A stretch of DNA of 64,000 nucleotides from Asparagopsis taxiformis. Taxonomy: Eukaryota > Rhodophyta > Florideophyceae > Bonnemaisoniales > Bonnemaisoniaceae. The DNA is taken from assembly GCA_030407315.1 (NCBI GenBank), contig JALQPE010002307.1, positions 62,001 through 126,000 on the forward strand, given 5' to 3'. The translations under genes and the position numbers were made by a program. Below the pieces are notes generated by a model. That model was not told where the DNA came from. It saw nothing but the letters and a program-made list of their open reading frames with translations, and ran no database searches. This document shows, in pieces, positions 9,698 through 19,291 of the stretch. Every line of letters begins with the position of its first letter. The first letter of the stretch is position 1.

Positions 9698-10808
9698 GAG
9701 GAATGTGCAATTGGAGTCTAGACGGACATGACGGGTGCGGACGGACAGTTGGCGAGTTAGTTGAAGGATAGATAAGCAGCCATGGAGTGGTCGGATGTGG
9801 ATGGAGCAGACAAAGCGCGCTGAGCGGACGGGGCGGAGCGGCGAGTCCGGTCGCTGATGTGGGATGCGGCGACGTTTGCAAATTGGGCGCGATGAGGCAG
9901 CTACACGGGGCGTGGTGTGCTCATTTTCGGACGCTTTGAACGGGACAAATTGGCGGCAAATTGGATTTTTGAGCCGTGCGATTGCCCGCCAAAAGCTGCC
10001 AAACTCAATTGGCGCCCAATGATATCGTGAATTGCACAAACGTAATACGACTGTCGAGAGTACTTGAACGCTGTTGCTCGTTTGCGCGTGCGACCTCACT
10101 TTCCCGCCGCGCCGCACCGCGACACCATTTGTGTCCAAACGTGGCAGCTGCCCATCGACGCGTCAGGAAACAACCCCTCCGATAGATAGCTTCTCTTCGC
10201 GTAGACGCACGTGACTCGATACTACTACTCCCCAGCATCTTCCTCCAGCTGTCGTTGGTCTGACGTGATCTCACATAGTGTACATACTTCCCGCTCCTTT
10301 ATACATACACGTGCTCCTAACATACGTACATACAATCCAACCTCGCTCCACACTGTGCACATAGACCAATCCAGGTGCCAGTAGCTTGGCACAAACATGC
10401 AAGGACCTCCCAAAGGCTACCGGCAACTTGAGTGGTCAAGCGAGTGAACGTGCATCTATTTTTATCAAATCTCCACAACATTTGCTTCCACAGCTCGCGG
10501 TGGTCATGACAGTCGAGCTATTGTCGAGCGGAGCAACGCCGTTACAAACTCACGAATCATCTTGACAAACTGCGTGGACGCAGACCAACTCTCATCCACT
10601 TACTGACACGTCATCCCTTCCTGCCCATCTCCCCCTGCGCTACCGCCGCCACCAACAAAGCCACACTCTCAATCGATCCCGTCCTCGCCGCCACCGACAT
10701 TCATTCCATTAGTCCGCATCCAATCCCATTCCACACCACTTCCAACCGCACCCGTGCCGCACATCACCCGCTCATCCATATGAGCCGCACACTCTTGCAC
10801 CCACCACT
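9698..10808. other. 1.1-kb divergent promoter region, cyclin / EGF protein
   Basis: Separates the minus-strand cyclin from the plus-strand EGF-type gene. It contains the E2F-like cluster annotated separately. The stretch 10,600-10,800 on the plus strand is C-rich and likely 5' leader of the EGF gene. No further gene is supported. Confidence 0.45.
9950..10017. promoter_or_regulatory. Cluster of E2F/DP-like sites upstream of cyclin
   Basis: Within 70 bases there are three matches to the TTTSSCGC E2F consensus or its palindromic form: TTTGCCGCC on the minus strand at 9951-9960, TTTTGGCGGG on the minus strand at about 9985-9994, and TTGGCGCCCAAT near 10009-10020. They sit about 250-320 bases upstream of the proposed cyclin start, a usual position for cell-cycle control. 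Binding is inferred from consensus only. Confidence 0.5.
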
Positions 10809-12272
10809 TTGCCACTCCGTCGCTATGCGCGCGCCATGGAGCTAACGCGACCGAGACCCAAACCGAGACCGCTCTCCCTCCTCCTGCTCCTCTTCATTCT
10901 CTCCCCCACCGCCGCCCAACCCTCCATTACCGTCACACCGCTCCCGATTTCCGCCCCGCTCGCGCTCCCGCACACCATAGCCTTTGCGTCCTCGATGCAC
11001 TACAAGTTCAAAACCGATCGTCAAACCGTCGTTGCAATCGATTGGGCGACCGACTTGTCTCAAATCACCACCCAATCCCCAGACGTCGTTCTCGCTGTGC
11101 GAATCAATGCTCGTCCGACACTCCCGACCACAACCGGCCTTGCACAACCGCCACTCGTGTACACATGTTCCGTTTTCAATCCGTGTTTCGGTCTCAACGA
11201 TACGCGAGTCGATGCGCAGCTCTTCTTTACCGGCGCCACGCGTGGCTTTCTCCAAATCTCGGTCCCGGATCGGGACGCTTTGCATGTCACCGTGCTCAAC
11301 TATGACAGAGGCAGACGCGTTGGGGAACGTCCGTTACAGCCGCAGCTACAGGGGACGCTGTTCGTGCGAAGCGTGCAGGGCGAAGCGTGCGGCGGATGGA
11401 CGGGCAGCGTGGAGTGCAGTGCGCACGGTAGCTGTGTGGATGGGGTTTGCGTGTGTGAGGCGAGTTGGAGAGGAAGGTTTTGTGACGAGCGTGTGATGAA
11501 TGCGCCGCAAACAGAGCTGAGACCGGTTTCGGCGTCTAATGTCGAACCGCTTGGCAACTCTGCAATTGTGCAAGTTGTGCAAGCGCAATCTACGATTTTT
11601 CGATACGAGTTTGAGGGGGATGGAAGCGGGGTGCGCGTCGTGTTCAGGGCAAGAGTTTTGGTGGGCAATATGATAGTGGAGGGCAATGTGGTGAGTATCG
11701 GCGGAGGTGGCAGCGGAGCTAGCATGTTTGTGAAGGAGGCGGGTTTCAATGGTGGCGAGTTTCTTACGACAGGCACGGACATGCCTAGTGTTTATGATGA
11801 GCAATCGAGGGGTATGACGTTTGTGGAGCGACAGGGTGAAGTGGCGTTCTACGAGACGCTTTTTGTTAGCGACCAAGTGTTGGGACGCAAGGAATGGTTT
11901 ATGCGACTGGCGGCCAATGCAACGCAAGGGACTGGAAATGTGGTATATAGTGTACGAGTACGACTATGTGGCGGACGAAGGGGAGTGAATGGTAAGTGCC
12001 CATTTGCGGAGCAGAACAAGAGTAAGGTGCCGGAAGGGGTGTGGATCGGTGTGGGTGCCGTGGTTGGTGTCGTCGTGCTCGTGGTGATGGTGATGTGCAT
12101 GTGGAGGAAATTTGTTGGAAGGCGACAAAAGAGTGGCAGTGGTGGACAGGAAAGCGGTGCTTGGAAAGACGTCGAAGTGAGTAGTAGTATGGTCGAGAGC
12201 AGTCGGGAGATTAGTAGTAGTCGCGATTTCACCGACAGTCGCTCCAAAGATATTGAAAGTTTCACCGGATGA
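10809..12272 (+). CDS. Type I membrane protein with EGF-like domain
   Basis: A 487-residue secretory-pathway protein. An alternative start at 10836 puts the signal peptide nearer the N-terminus. A leucine-rich signal peptide (LSLLLLLFILSPTAAQ) ends near residue 37. The ectodomain carries a block with YTCSVFNPCF shared with the neighbouring gene, then one EGF-like module with six cysteines (about residues 194-225). A single transmembrane helix (about residues 405-428, Val/Gly-rich) is followed by a 55-residue Ser-rich cytoplasmic tail. It is a tandem paralogue of the RING protein downstream but lacks the RING. The combination suggests a cell-surface or vacuolar sorting receptor-like protein. 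Function unknown. Confidence 0.75.
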   Translation: MPLRRYARAMELTRPRPKPRPLSLLLLLFILSPTAAQPSITVTPLPISAPLALPHTIAFASSMHYKFKTDRQTVVAIDWATDLSQITTQSPDVVLAVRINARPTLPTTTGLAQPPLVYTCSVFNPCFGLNDTRVDAQLFFTGATRGFLQISVPDRDALHVTVLNYDRGRRVGERPLQPQLQGTLFVRSVQGEACGGWTGSVECSAHGSCVDGVCVCEASWRGRFCDERVMNAPQTELRPVSASNVEPLGNSAIVQVVQAQSTIFRYEFEGDGSGVRVVFRARVLVGNMIVEGNVVSIGGGGSGASMFVKEAGFNGGEFLTTGTDMPSVYDEQSRGMTFVERQGEVAFYETLFVSDQVLGRKEWFMRLAANATQGTGNVVYSVRVRLCGGRRGVNGKCPFAEQNKSKVPEGVWIGVGAVVGVVVLVVMVMCMWRKFVGRRQKSGSGGQESGAWKDVEVSSSMVESSREISSSRDFTDSRSKDIESFTG

Positions 12273-12417
12273 AGATACGTGTCCACGTTTAATTTCAATC
12301 CATGAATTGTAATTGTAATTGCTCTTGCCTGTTAAATGTAACTTTACCGCTAAATCTTGTTGGGATGCAATGCAATGCTCCGCGATGCGATGCGATGCGA
12401 CACCACATCCGCCCATC

Positions 12418-14598
12418 ATGCCCATCGTCCTCCTTTTTTCTCTCCTCCTTCAACATTTCGTTCAAGCGCAACCGCCGCCGCTCGACGTTGGCACCATTCT
12501 CTGGCGGAAAATCAATAATGAGTATACAAGCGCTCCTGAATTCTCCTTCATGGTTCAAACGCCCGGCCATCTCACCGTTGACTGGCAGCTCTTCGACGCG
12601 CAAGACCAGCAAACTCAACGCCAAGGTGTGCCTGATATTGTGCTTTCAGCTTCAATAGGGCACCAACCGCCGCCCCCTATAGAAAAGCCGCCTGAAAATC
12701 CGCTCCCCGTTCACTATCAATGCTCCAAATTCAATCCGTGTTTCATCAACAACGAAACAACTGTCACCGATGCTGAGGCCTTTTTCTCCCACTCCAATCG
12801 CTCTGTCGTCTCCCTCAATGTGACCCACATCAATACAATCCTTTTTGTTCGCATCCAAAACTATCCTCGAAACCGCCGCGGATTCAACAATACAGAACTG
12901 AAGCCCCGCATGAATGGAACTATCACTATACGATATATGAATGCCACTGACGCTGAAGCTAATTGTCCCGCGTGGCTTCCAACCTCAACATGTACCAGCG
13001 ACCAGTTCGACGTCTTGATATCAGGTCAAAAGGGTGAAATGCAGCGTATCGAAGACCCATCATGTGGACAACAGTGTTCGGGAAAGGGCCGCTGTATTAA
13101 TTCAAAGTGCGAATGCAACCCGCCCTATGAGGATCGTTTTTGTTCAAGTCTAATACGACCCTTTCCATCACTTGACGCTTCCCCCACGCCAACCGTTCCA
13201 CCACTACCTCCCGGCGCTCGCGTCGTTATCAAGCCTTCAGCGACCCTGTTGTACCGCTGGACGCAAAAATTGGACACTTCCCAACTCGCGATAGAGTTTA
13301 GAATCGACACCGGGATATACAACATCAGCCGCTTCCAATCTTTCAATGTGAACGAATCTAACAGCACAAGAATAATCATCAACGTTAAATCACGCGGAGA
13401 AAACGGTACCAGCCTTCTCGACCCGCCGGCGCTTCTTCCTGGCCCTTACGATGTGTTGAAACGGCCGCAGCTTTACACCCCTCTAGGCGGCACCGCTAAA
13501 GGCTTGTCAATAACTCGCACCACAGACCCGATTCCCCAAAATCAATCGGTCATCATAGCTATTACTGCCAATGCTACCGCCATCAATCCAGACCTATCCC
13601 CGAAGGACGCAGTGCTCTTTATCAGCGCCACCCGCTGCAATGGCACTGATAGCGACGGCAGAAGTCTCGAGGCATGTCCGACTCCACCGCGGAGTGGCTT
13701 TGTGCTTCCACTTGCGGTTCTTCCCATATGTATTGCTGCAATAGGTCTTACGTTTCTCGCCCTGTTTGCGATGTTATGGTTTGATCGGCGGCATGGCTTT
13801 ACAAACTCCGTTGACAGACTCTCTCCAAAGGAACTTTCACGCATGTACCCCGCATACAAACATCATGCTCCGTCACCACAGTCGAATCATAACCACCGTG
13901 CAATCGATCCAGATGCAGTGATAACCAATTCGGTGCCGCCTCATTCCGATTGCTCCATCTGTTTGTCACCGTTTGAGAATCTGGACTCACTAAGGAGATT
14001 GCAATGCGAGCATACATTTCACGCGGACTGCATTGATGTAAGAATCCTGCTTTTTCATTCCGTATTGTCGAAACGAGCAACTCACTTCCCATGTGACCCT
14101 GGACATTTTTCTGACCGACAAGTACTACCTGTATATTTTTCTTTCCTTTGTGTACCTCGGTGACTTGGCATTCGAACACAGCCGTGGGTCACTCAGAATA
14201 GCGCGACTTGTCCAACCTGCAGAGCCGATTGTAGAATAGAGCAATTTTCCGACAAGCGCCAACTGCGCAGGGTCATCATATTTTTCCTAGCCCCTGTTGC
14301 CTACCTCCGAAACTTGCACCAACGGCGAACTGCAACTCAGATGGATGAAGAGCTAGTCGAAGTGGCAGCCGCTGAGGGAAATACCGATGCCGAGGCCGGG
14401 GGAACACCAACAGAAGAGCGGACAACTAGTGTGGCAGATAATTCACCCACTTTCAGTCTCATGCCGGCTTACGTCCAAGTCCGGTTTCCATCAGATGCTC
14501 AGGAGAGTGCCGATTCCTCAACAGCAAGCTTCATTTCAGCAATTGGACATCTGTCTGACGAAATTGTCGACCAACATGCACAGCCTGCTGCAAACTGA
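12418..14598 (+). CDS. EGF-like, transmembrane RING-H2 protein (probable E3 ubiquitin ligase, one intron)
   Basis: Proposed exons are 12418-14037 and 14182-14598 (678 residues). The start at 12418 gives a clean signal peptide (MPIVLLFSLLLQHFVQAQ). The ectodomain repeats the block YQCSKFNPCF seen in the gene upstream, then has an EGF-like module near GKGRCINSKCEC and many N-glycosylation sequons. One transmembrane helix (AVLPICIAAIGLTFLALFAM) precedes a cytosolic RING-H2 starting at Cys512 (CSICLSPFE..LxCEHTFHADCID). The intron falls after CID; the next exon supplies PWVTQNSATCPTCR, which completes the last two zinc ligands. Without splicing the RING is truncated after 14163. The architecture recalls RMR/GRAIL-type ligases, but with an EGF module in place of the PA domain. 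Confidence 0.82.
14038..14181 (+). other. Inferred intron inside the RING-H2 finger
   Basis: 144 bases, GTAAGA donor after the CID codons and AACACAG acceptor before CCG-TGG. Phase 0. It contains an in-frame stop at 14161-14163, so retention removes the final CxxC pair of the RING. Confidence 0.85.
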
Positions 14599-15106
14599 GA
14601 GTGGTGTTGTGCTGACTGTGTTCGGTGTGTGGCCTCTTTCACACTGTGCAGTTAAACCACACTGTACTGAGAATACGGACGCTTGACCAAGTTGAAATAT
14701 TTCCCTCTACCGAGGACAATCAGCTCAGTGCTCGATGTATGCATCGTTTCGAGACGCATACAAGGCTGTAACGAAGCTGAGCTACAGGCCACCTGTCAAT
14801 ATTCGCAAGCATAATATCTTTTCGCAAACTGAATTCTCTGAGAAGAAGTTCATGTTCCAGAGAACCGGGTATCGGACAAGTTGGTCTCCACTGTTACCAA
14901 GTTGAGGTAACTGAGGCAATATACTGTCAACTGTATTATAGCCACGTGCGCGTTACCGGAGCCAAGTGCAAGAGGGTGTACATAGCACTTGGTCGTTTAG
15001 ATCTCATGCCGCGCTGGCCGTGTTATTCAAGTAGCTTGTATAGAGATTCAAGTATTCAATAGCTTCCACGATAGAACCGCTTTATTACATATTTGTTCAG
15101 CTAGAA
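14599..15106. other. Intergenic between convergent genes
   Basis: About 510 bases between the 3' ends of the RING gene and the NUDIX gene. No coding signal or repeat recognised. Confidence 0.4.
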
Positions 15107-15790
15107 TCACTGCAATGTCTTCGTCCCCATTCCAAGCCGTAATCCCACCGCCAACGCTGACACTGCGTGCATAACAATGACCCCTTCAGTGTCAACAACA
15201 TATTGTAAAGCCTCGTCCAACCTGTGTAAAGGTACACTGATAACCTCAATGTTCTCGGAAGCGTCTAATTGCTGCTTGCCTCCCACACCTTCCACATCAA
15301 CCTCCACCAATATGACCAACTCATTGGACATGCCGGGCGTCAACGAAGCGGGCGGGTGTACACATCGTACTGTGCCTGTAAAACCGGTTTCCTCTCTCAA
15401 TTCGCGCAATGCAGCCTGCTCTGGACTTTCGCCGGGTTCTAGCAAACCAGCGGGGAGCTCGACACTCACAGCATTCATCGGCGGGCGAAACTGTTTCACA
15501 AGCACTATGCGCGTGACATTATCCGCCAATCGCAGTCTTGCCAACATTACAACGGCGTCGGCTGCAGATTCCACAGGGCGTGTTGTACGCTCTGCGATGT
15601 CCCATTTTCGAGGATAGGTGTTTGGCTTGTCATGATCAAATCGATATGAAATTGTCGAAAGTGCCACCCAGGGCGTCTTGGCAACAGGCTTGGGACCGGT
15701 TGGATCTATACTGCCGCGAGTGGTTTGATGAGAAGCTGCTTCTACGCGGATGAGAGAAGAGATTGGGGGAATTGATGGCTTGGATGACAT
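15107..15790 (-). CDS. NUDIX hydrolase, ADP-ribose/ADP-sugar pyrophosphatase type
   Basis: From the ATG at 15790 the product is 227 residues, close to the size of NUDT5/Ysa1 enzymes that cleave ADP-ribose to AMP and ribose 5-phosphate. The frame stays open to 16102; an N-terminal extension, possibly organellar targeting, cannot be ruled out. The NUDIX box matches the consensus: it starts at GLLEPGES (residues 115-122), continues as PEQAALRELREETGF and includes the REL and EE metal ligands. The preceding LVKQFRPP..VELPAG and following LTPGMSNELV blocks are typical of the ADP-sugar subgroup. Substrate is inferred from this subgroup. Cytosolic if the short start is used. Confidence 0.85.
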   Translation of the reverse strand: MSSKPSIPPISSLIRVEAASHQTTRGSIDPTGPKPVAKTPWVALSTISYRFDHDKPNTYPRKWDIAERTTRPVESAADAVVMLARLRLADNVTRIVLVKQFRPPMNAVSVELPAGLLEPGESPEQAALRELREETGFTGTVRCVHPPASLTPGMSNELVILVEVDVEGVGGKQQLDASENIEVISVPLHRLDEALQYVVDTEGVIVMHAVSALAVGLRLGMGTKTLQ

Positions 15791-16178
15791 TGGTGAGGTG
15801 CAATCGGATTCTAGAAAATCTATTATGGAGAGATCTGTATGGAAATCGAAGCGTTTACTGTTGATTGAGGAGACGACGGTAGATCCGGTGGTTTCAAAGC
15901 TGGCGTACTTTGTTCGGCTTGGTAGGATGAAACTTGGTAATCGCTGATGGAGGATACGCGGGCAGGTAGCGAGCGAAGTCCATCGGCAACGGTTTTGTGC
16001 TCTAATATAGTGCAATGCGCTGTACCTATGACGTCTGCGTCCAACGTACTGTTTCAGCACATTTTTGGCCGTTTCTTGGCTGCCAGGAGCCGTGTACCAC
16101 ACCGAGTGTACACATGTATGCTACGTAACTGAAAGTCGTTCATTCATACATGTCCAATTTGCTTCTAGCGCTGCTACT
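15791..16178. other. Intergenic or 5' extension of NUDIX gene
   Basis: About 390 bases between the NUDIX start and the eIF3c stop. The NUDIX frame remains open through most of it (to 16102), so it may be a 5' leader or encode a targeting extension. Confidence 0.4.
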
Positions 16179-19067
16179 TCAACCAACAATGCTATGTTGT
16201 TGCGAGACATTATCTAATCCATCACGACTGAGCATAGCGCCATCTCTCCCACCATCTCTATCGCTCCCACGTCCCCCTTTCATGCCTCTATTCCCGCGAC
16301 CACCCTGCTTCCACTCACTTCCCTTACGATCCCCGCTGTCCTCCTTGCGATCATTACGATCACCACCACCCGTCTTTGCATCCATAAGCTTTTCATTATT
16401 ATCCGTCATGTTGGCTACCTTGGACGCCAGCTGCAACGCCAGCGACTGCAGCCTGCTAGGCTCAGTTCTTCTCATCACAATACTAGCCGTAGGTTGATCC
16501 CAGCTAGCACGCATCTCCATATTAATAATCATTTTGGACAACACCGAGTGTACTTTGGCAGCGGGCAAACCAAACAGCTGAGCCAGCTGTGCCGTTGACA
16601 TGGACTCAAAGTAGGAGGAATAGCTCAAAGAAAACGTCCTCAACGCCTCCACCTTAAGTAACTCTTGCAACCTATCTAGTGTCTCCGTTCTCGTTGCCGG
16701 TGAAAGAGCCTTCCAGGAGCGAATACCGCATATATATTCATACGCCCCGCTCCAGTCCCCTCTCATCAAACAACGCGTGGCCGCCATAACAAAATCTCTG
16801 GTATTTTCCGGCGGACCGGGGAATGCCTGCTTCATTGAGTTACGAAGGAAGTATTGGAATGATTTGGAAATCGGCCATCGCCGCACATCACCCCGTGCCT
16901 TGCTCAAAGCCATGGCAGGAACCTCCAACAGCATAGCAGACGTTAGATGTGCCGTTTCGATAAAATCCAAATTGATGTGCATGTGATATGGAACTTGGCG
17001 TCTCGCCTCTGCTTTCTCTTGTTCGGGAGTCTTCTCATAGCCTCTCTGTTGAGTGATGCCTTGAGCCAAAAGTTCTTTCATCCTCGCAAGACCGCCACCG
17101 CCTCCACCATAGCTCGGTGAACACAATTCCTGCAGGCACGCGTGGGCTTCTGAAGGCTTTCCAATTCGGAATGCACACAATCCTAACTGAGTCATTGCAC
17201 GATTAAACATTACTTGAAGAGGAATATCAGACTCAGAAATAGTTTCCTGCAAATGAGACATGAGAAGCATATCTCTCGCAGCGAAGAATCGGTTCTCGAG
17301 AGCATGGTTATAGATGTGAGCGAGCATAGTCATAGATTTCGCACGATCATCTCCATAACGGTAGACGAGAACAGCAAGTTCAGTCAGAGATTTATCATGT
17401 GGTTTTCGCCCACACAGTTCTTCAACCTTCTTGTTCAGCTCTTCTGATTTGTAGTACATGTGGGTGACGCGACGGTTTGCCACTCGTGCAGCGCGCGAAC
17501 GCAGAGCATTTAATCGAACTTCATTGATCTGCTCTTTGCCCTCCTCTCTTTCAGCTGAAATTTCAAAATACGTTTGCACTTCCGCAGCAAGGTCGAGAAG
17601 TGGAACTTCGTCCTTGAGACGCTCCACATATTCTGGCGTATATGCATCAGTATGTTGCCAGGCGCGGAAAAGCTCATCGTCAAAGCGTTCAAAGGTAGAA
17701 ACTATATCTCCACGAACAATGATTTGACCCTCTGCGTCAATTTCCGTCTTCTTGACCTGTTCCTCATTCAAACCTCGCCCAGCTGTGCCCTGGACAGCAA
17801 CTCCACTCGGATCAATGATTTCCCCGGCAACAGAACCGCCCTTCAGCAGAATGTTGGGGTCCTCAACAAGAGCATCTGCTTCGTCGGAGAAACGAATACC
17901 GGGAAATTGGGCACGAGCCAACGCAACGAGCTTGCCAGCATCAGAAATTGCGGAACGCCACAATTCTACAGGCATGAAAAGCTTGGCGGCTGGAATACCA
18001 TCAAACTTGGCAGAAATAAGATGAAGAAGGACTTCAATCTCCTGACGAGGAGATTTGGCGCAAGGAAGAAGAGACTCAATAAGCTGGATTTGTTCGAGAC
18101 GGTTTGTACCCTTGCGTCCACGAGCTTGAAGGATTTCCAGCATTTTAGAATCAACGCTTTCCTCCGTCATGTCCTCCGGTCGGAAAACCTCTCGTGCGAC
18201 AACCTTTGACCTCGAGACGACAGTAAAGCCGTCGTCTTCATCAGAAGCTTCGCCACCTATGGGGCCTTCTTTCAACGCGGCGGATTTCTTCTCCTTTCGA
18301 CCGGACTTTGCTGCGGATGTCGACTTTTTGTCATTGGCTTTGAGCCAGATCGACTTTTTAGGGGCGCCGTCATCGTCCGAGTCGGTATCGTCAGAATCAT
18401 CACTATCACTGCTCGGCCAGTCTGAATCATCGGAATCCTTTGCAGCCTTTGCGGCCTTCTTATCGGACATATCGCCATCATCGTCATCGGAAGAATCGGA
18501 GTCCATTTCGGAGGAGTCATCGTCGCTGGCCATGTCGTACAAAGTTGCTTTGCCGGTTGCACGGAGGGCGTCAATTTCATCTTTGTAGATTCGATTGTTC
18601 TTCGGGACCTTGAGCTTCATACGATTCAAGCTGGTGGCATTGGTCTTGCTGAGCTTTGGCTTATCCTTCAAGGTCTGCACGACAAAATCCTCAATTGTGA
18701 TAACAGCTCTGAGATAGACTTCGGGAACAGGGGGCTTGCGGCCGCTGACCATATCTGTCTTCATGATCTTCTTGAGACTCTCATTGAGTGCATCAAAATC
18801 TTCCTGAAGTTTGGACCAATCTGAGTTCTTGATGTGGTTTTTGACATTGTTCGAAATGGCAACTATGGCGTCGAAACGGCGATCCTTCGCAGAACGGCTG
18901 ACGCGTTTGACGTCCTCGTCTTCGGAATCGGATTGCAGAAAACGTGAGCGCCCCACGCCGCCAACTGTGGTTCGCGCCGCAACGCCAACTTCTTCTTCGC
19001 TACTCGACCATGACGATTCGGAAGAACTGTCGGAATCATCGCCGGCACGGAAAAATCGAGAACTCAT
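16179..19067 (-). CDS. EIF3C: Translation initiation factor eIF3 subunit c
   Basis: A 962-residue eIF3c, a core PCI subunit of the eIF3 complex that recruits the 43S pre-initiation complex. The start at 19067 gives MSSRFFRAG, matching the conserved eIF3c N-terminus. The frame is open further upstream to 19265, but that part is not family-like. Order of features: Ser/Asp/Glu-rich acidic N-terminus; EDFVVQTLKDKPKLSK; a second acidic tract (about residues 175-230); a central helical repeat region including GRKGTNRLEQIQLIESLL and the HMYYKSEELN and MLLMSHLQE blocks; a C-terminal PCI/winged-helix region with TAQLAQLFGLPAAKVHSVLSK. The last 70 residues are Gly/Arg/Asp-rich. Intronless. Highly confident. 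Confidence 0.95.
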   Translation of the reverse strand: MSSRFFRAGDDSDSSSESSWSSSEEEVGVAARTTVGGVGRSRFLQSDSEDEDVKRVSRSAKDRRFDAIVAISNNVKNHIKNSDWSKLQEDFDALNESLKKIMKTDMVSGRKPPVPEVYLRAVITIEDFVVQTLKDKPKLSKTNATSLNRMKLKVPKNNRIYKDEIDALRATGKATLYDMASDDDSSEMDSDSSDDDDGDMSDKKAAKAAKDSDDSDWPSSDSDDSDDTDSDDDGAPKKSIWLKANDKKSTSAAKSGRKEKKSAALKEGPIGGEASDEDDGFTVVSRSKVVAREVFRPEDMTEESVDSKMLEILQARGRKGTNRLEQIQLIESLLPCAKSPRQEIEVLLHLISAKFDGIPAAKLFMPVELWRSAISDAGKLVALARAQFPGIRFSDEADALVEDPNILLKGGSVAGEIIDPSGVAVQGTAGRGLNEEQVKKTEIDAEGQIIVRGDIVSTFERFDDELFRAWQHTDAYTPEYVERLKDEVPLLDLAAEVQTYFEISAEREEGKEQINEVRLNALRSRAARVANRRVTHMYYKSEELNKKVEELCGRKPHDKSLTELAVLVYRYGDDRAKSMTMLAHIYNHALENRFFAARDMLLMSHLQETISESDIPLQVMFNRAMTQLGLCAFRIGKPSEAHACLQELCSPSYGGGGGGLARMKELLAQGITQQRGYEKTPEQEKAEARRQVPYHMHINLDFIETAHLTSAMLLEVPAMALSKARGDVRRWPISKSFQYFLRNSMKQAFPGPPENTRDFVMAATRCLMRGDWSGAYEYICGIRSWKALSPATRTETLDRLQELLKVEALRTFSLSYSSYFESMSTAQLAQLFGLPAAKVHSVLSKMIINMEMRASWDQPTASIVMRRTEPSRLQSLALQLASKVANMTDNNEKLMDAKTGGGDRNDRKEDSGDRKGSEWKQGGRGNRGMKGGRGSDRDGGRDGAMLSRDGLDNVSQQHSIVG

Positions 19068-19291
19068 TTTGAAACGTAACGCTAGCGCAGACGAGGAAGC
19101 AACTCGTTGCTCGACGAAACGCTTGGTCCGGTCTGGTACCAATGCGCCAAGCACGACTTGGCGGCTTTTTTCATCAATTGTGGTAATTTGTCCAGGCGTG
19201 ATTTTTTTTCGGCAATTCAAGGACGTCGGCGGCGCAGTTCGTTGAGACGACAAAAACTTTGCCATTTATTTTGGAAATAATTTGAAATATT

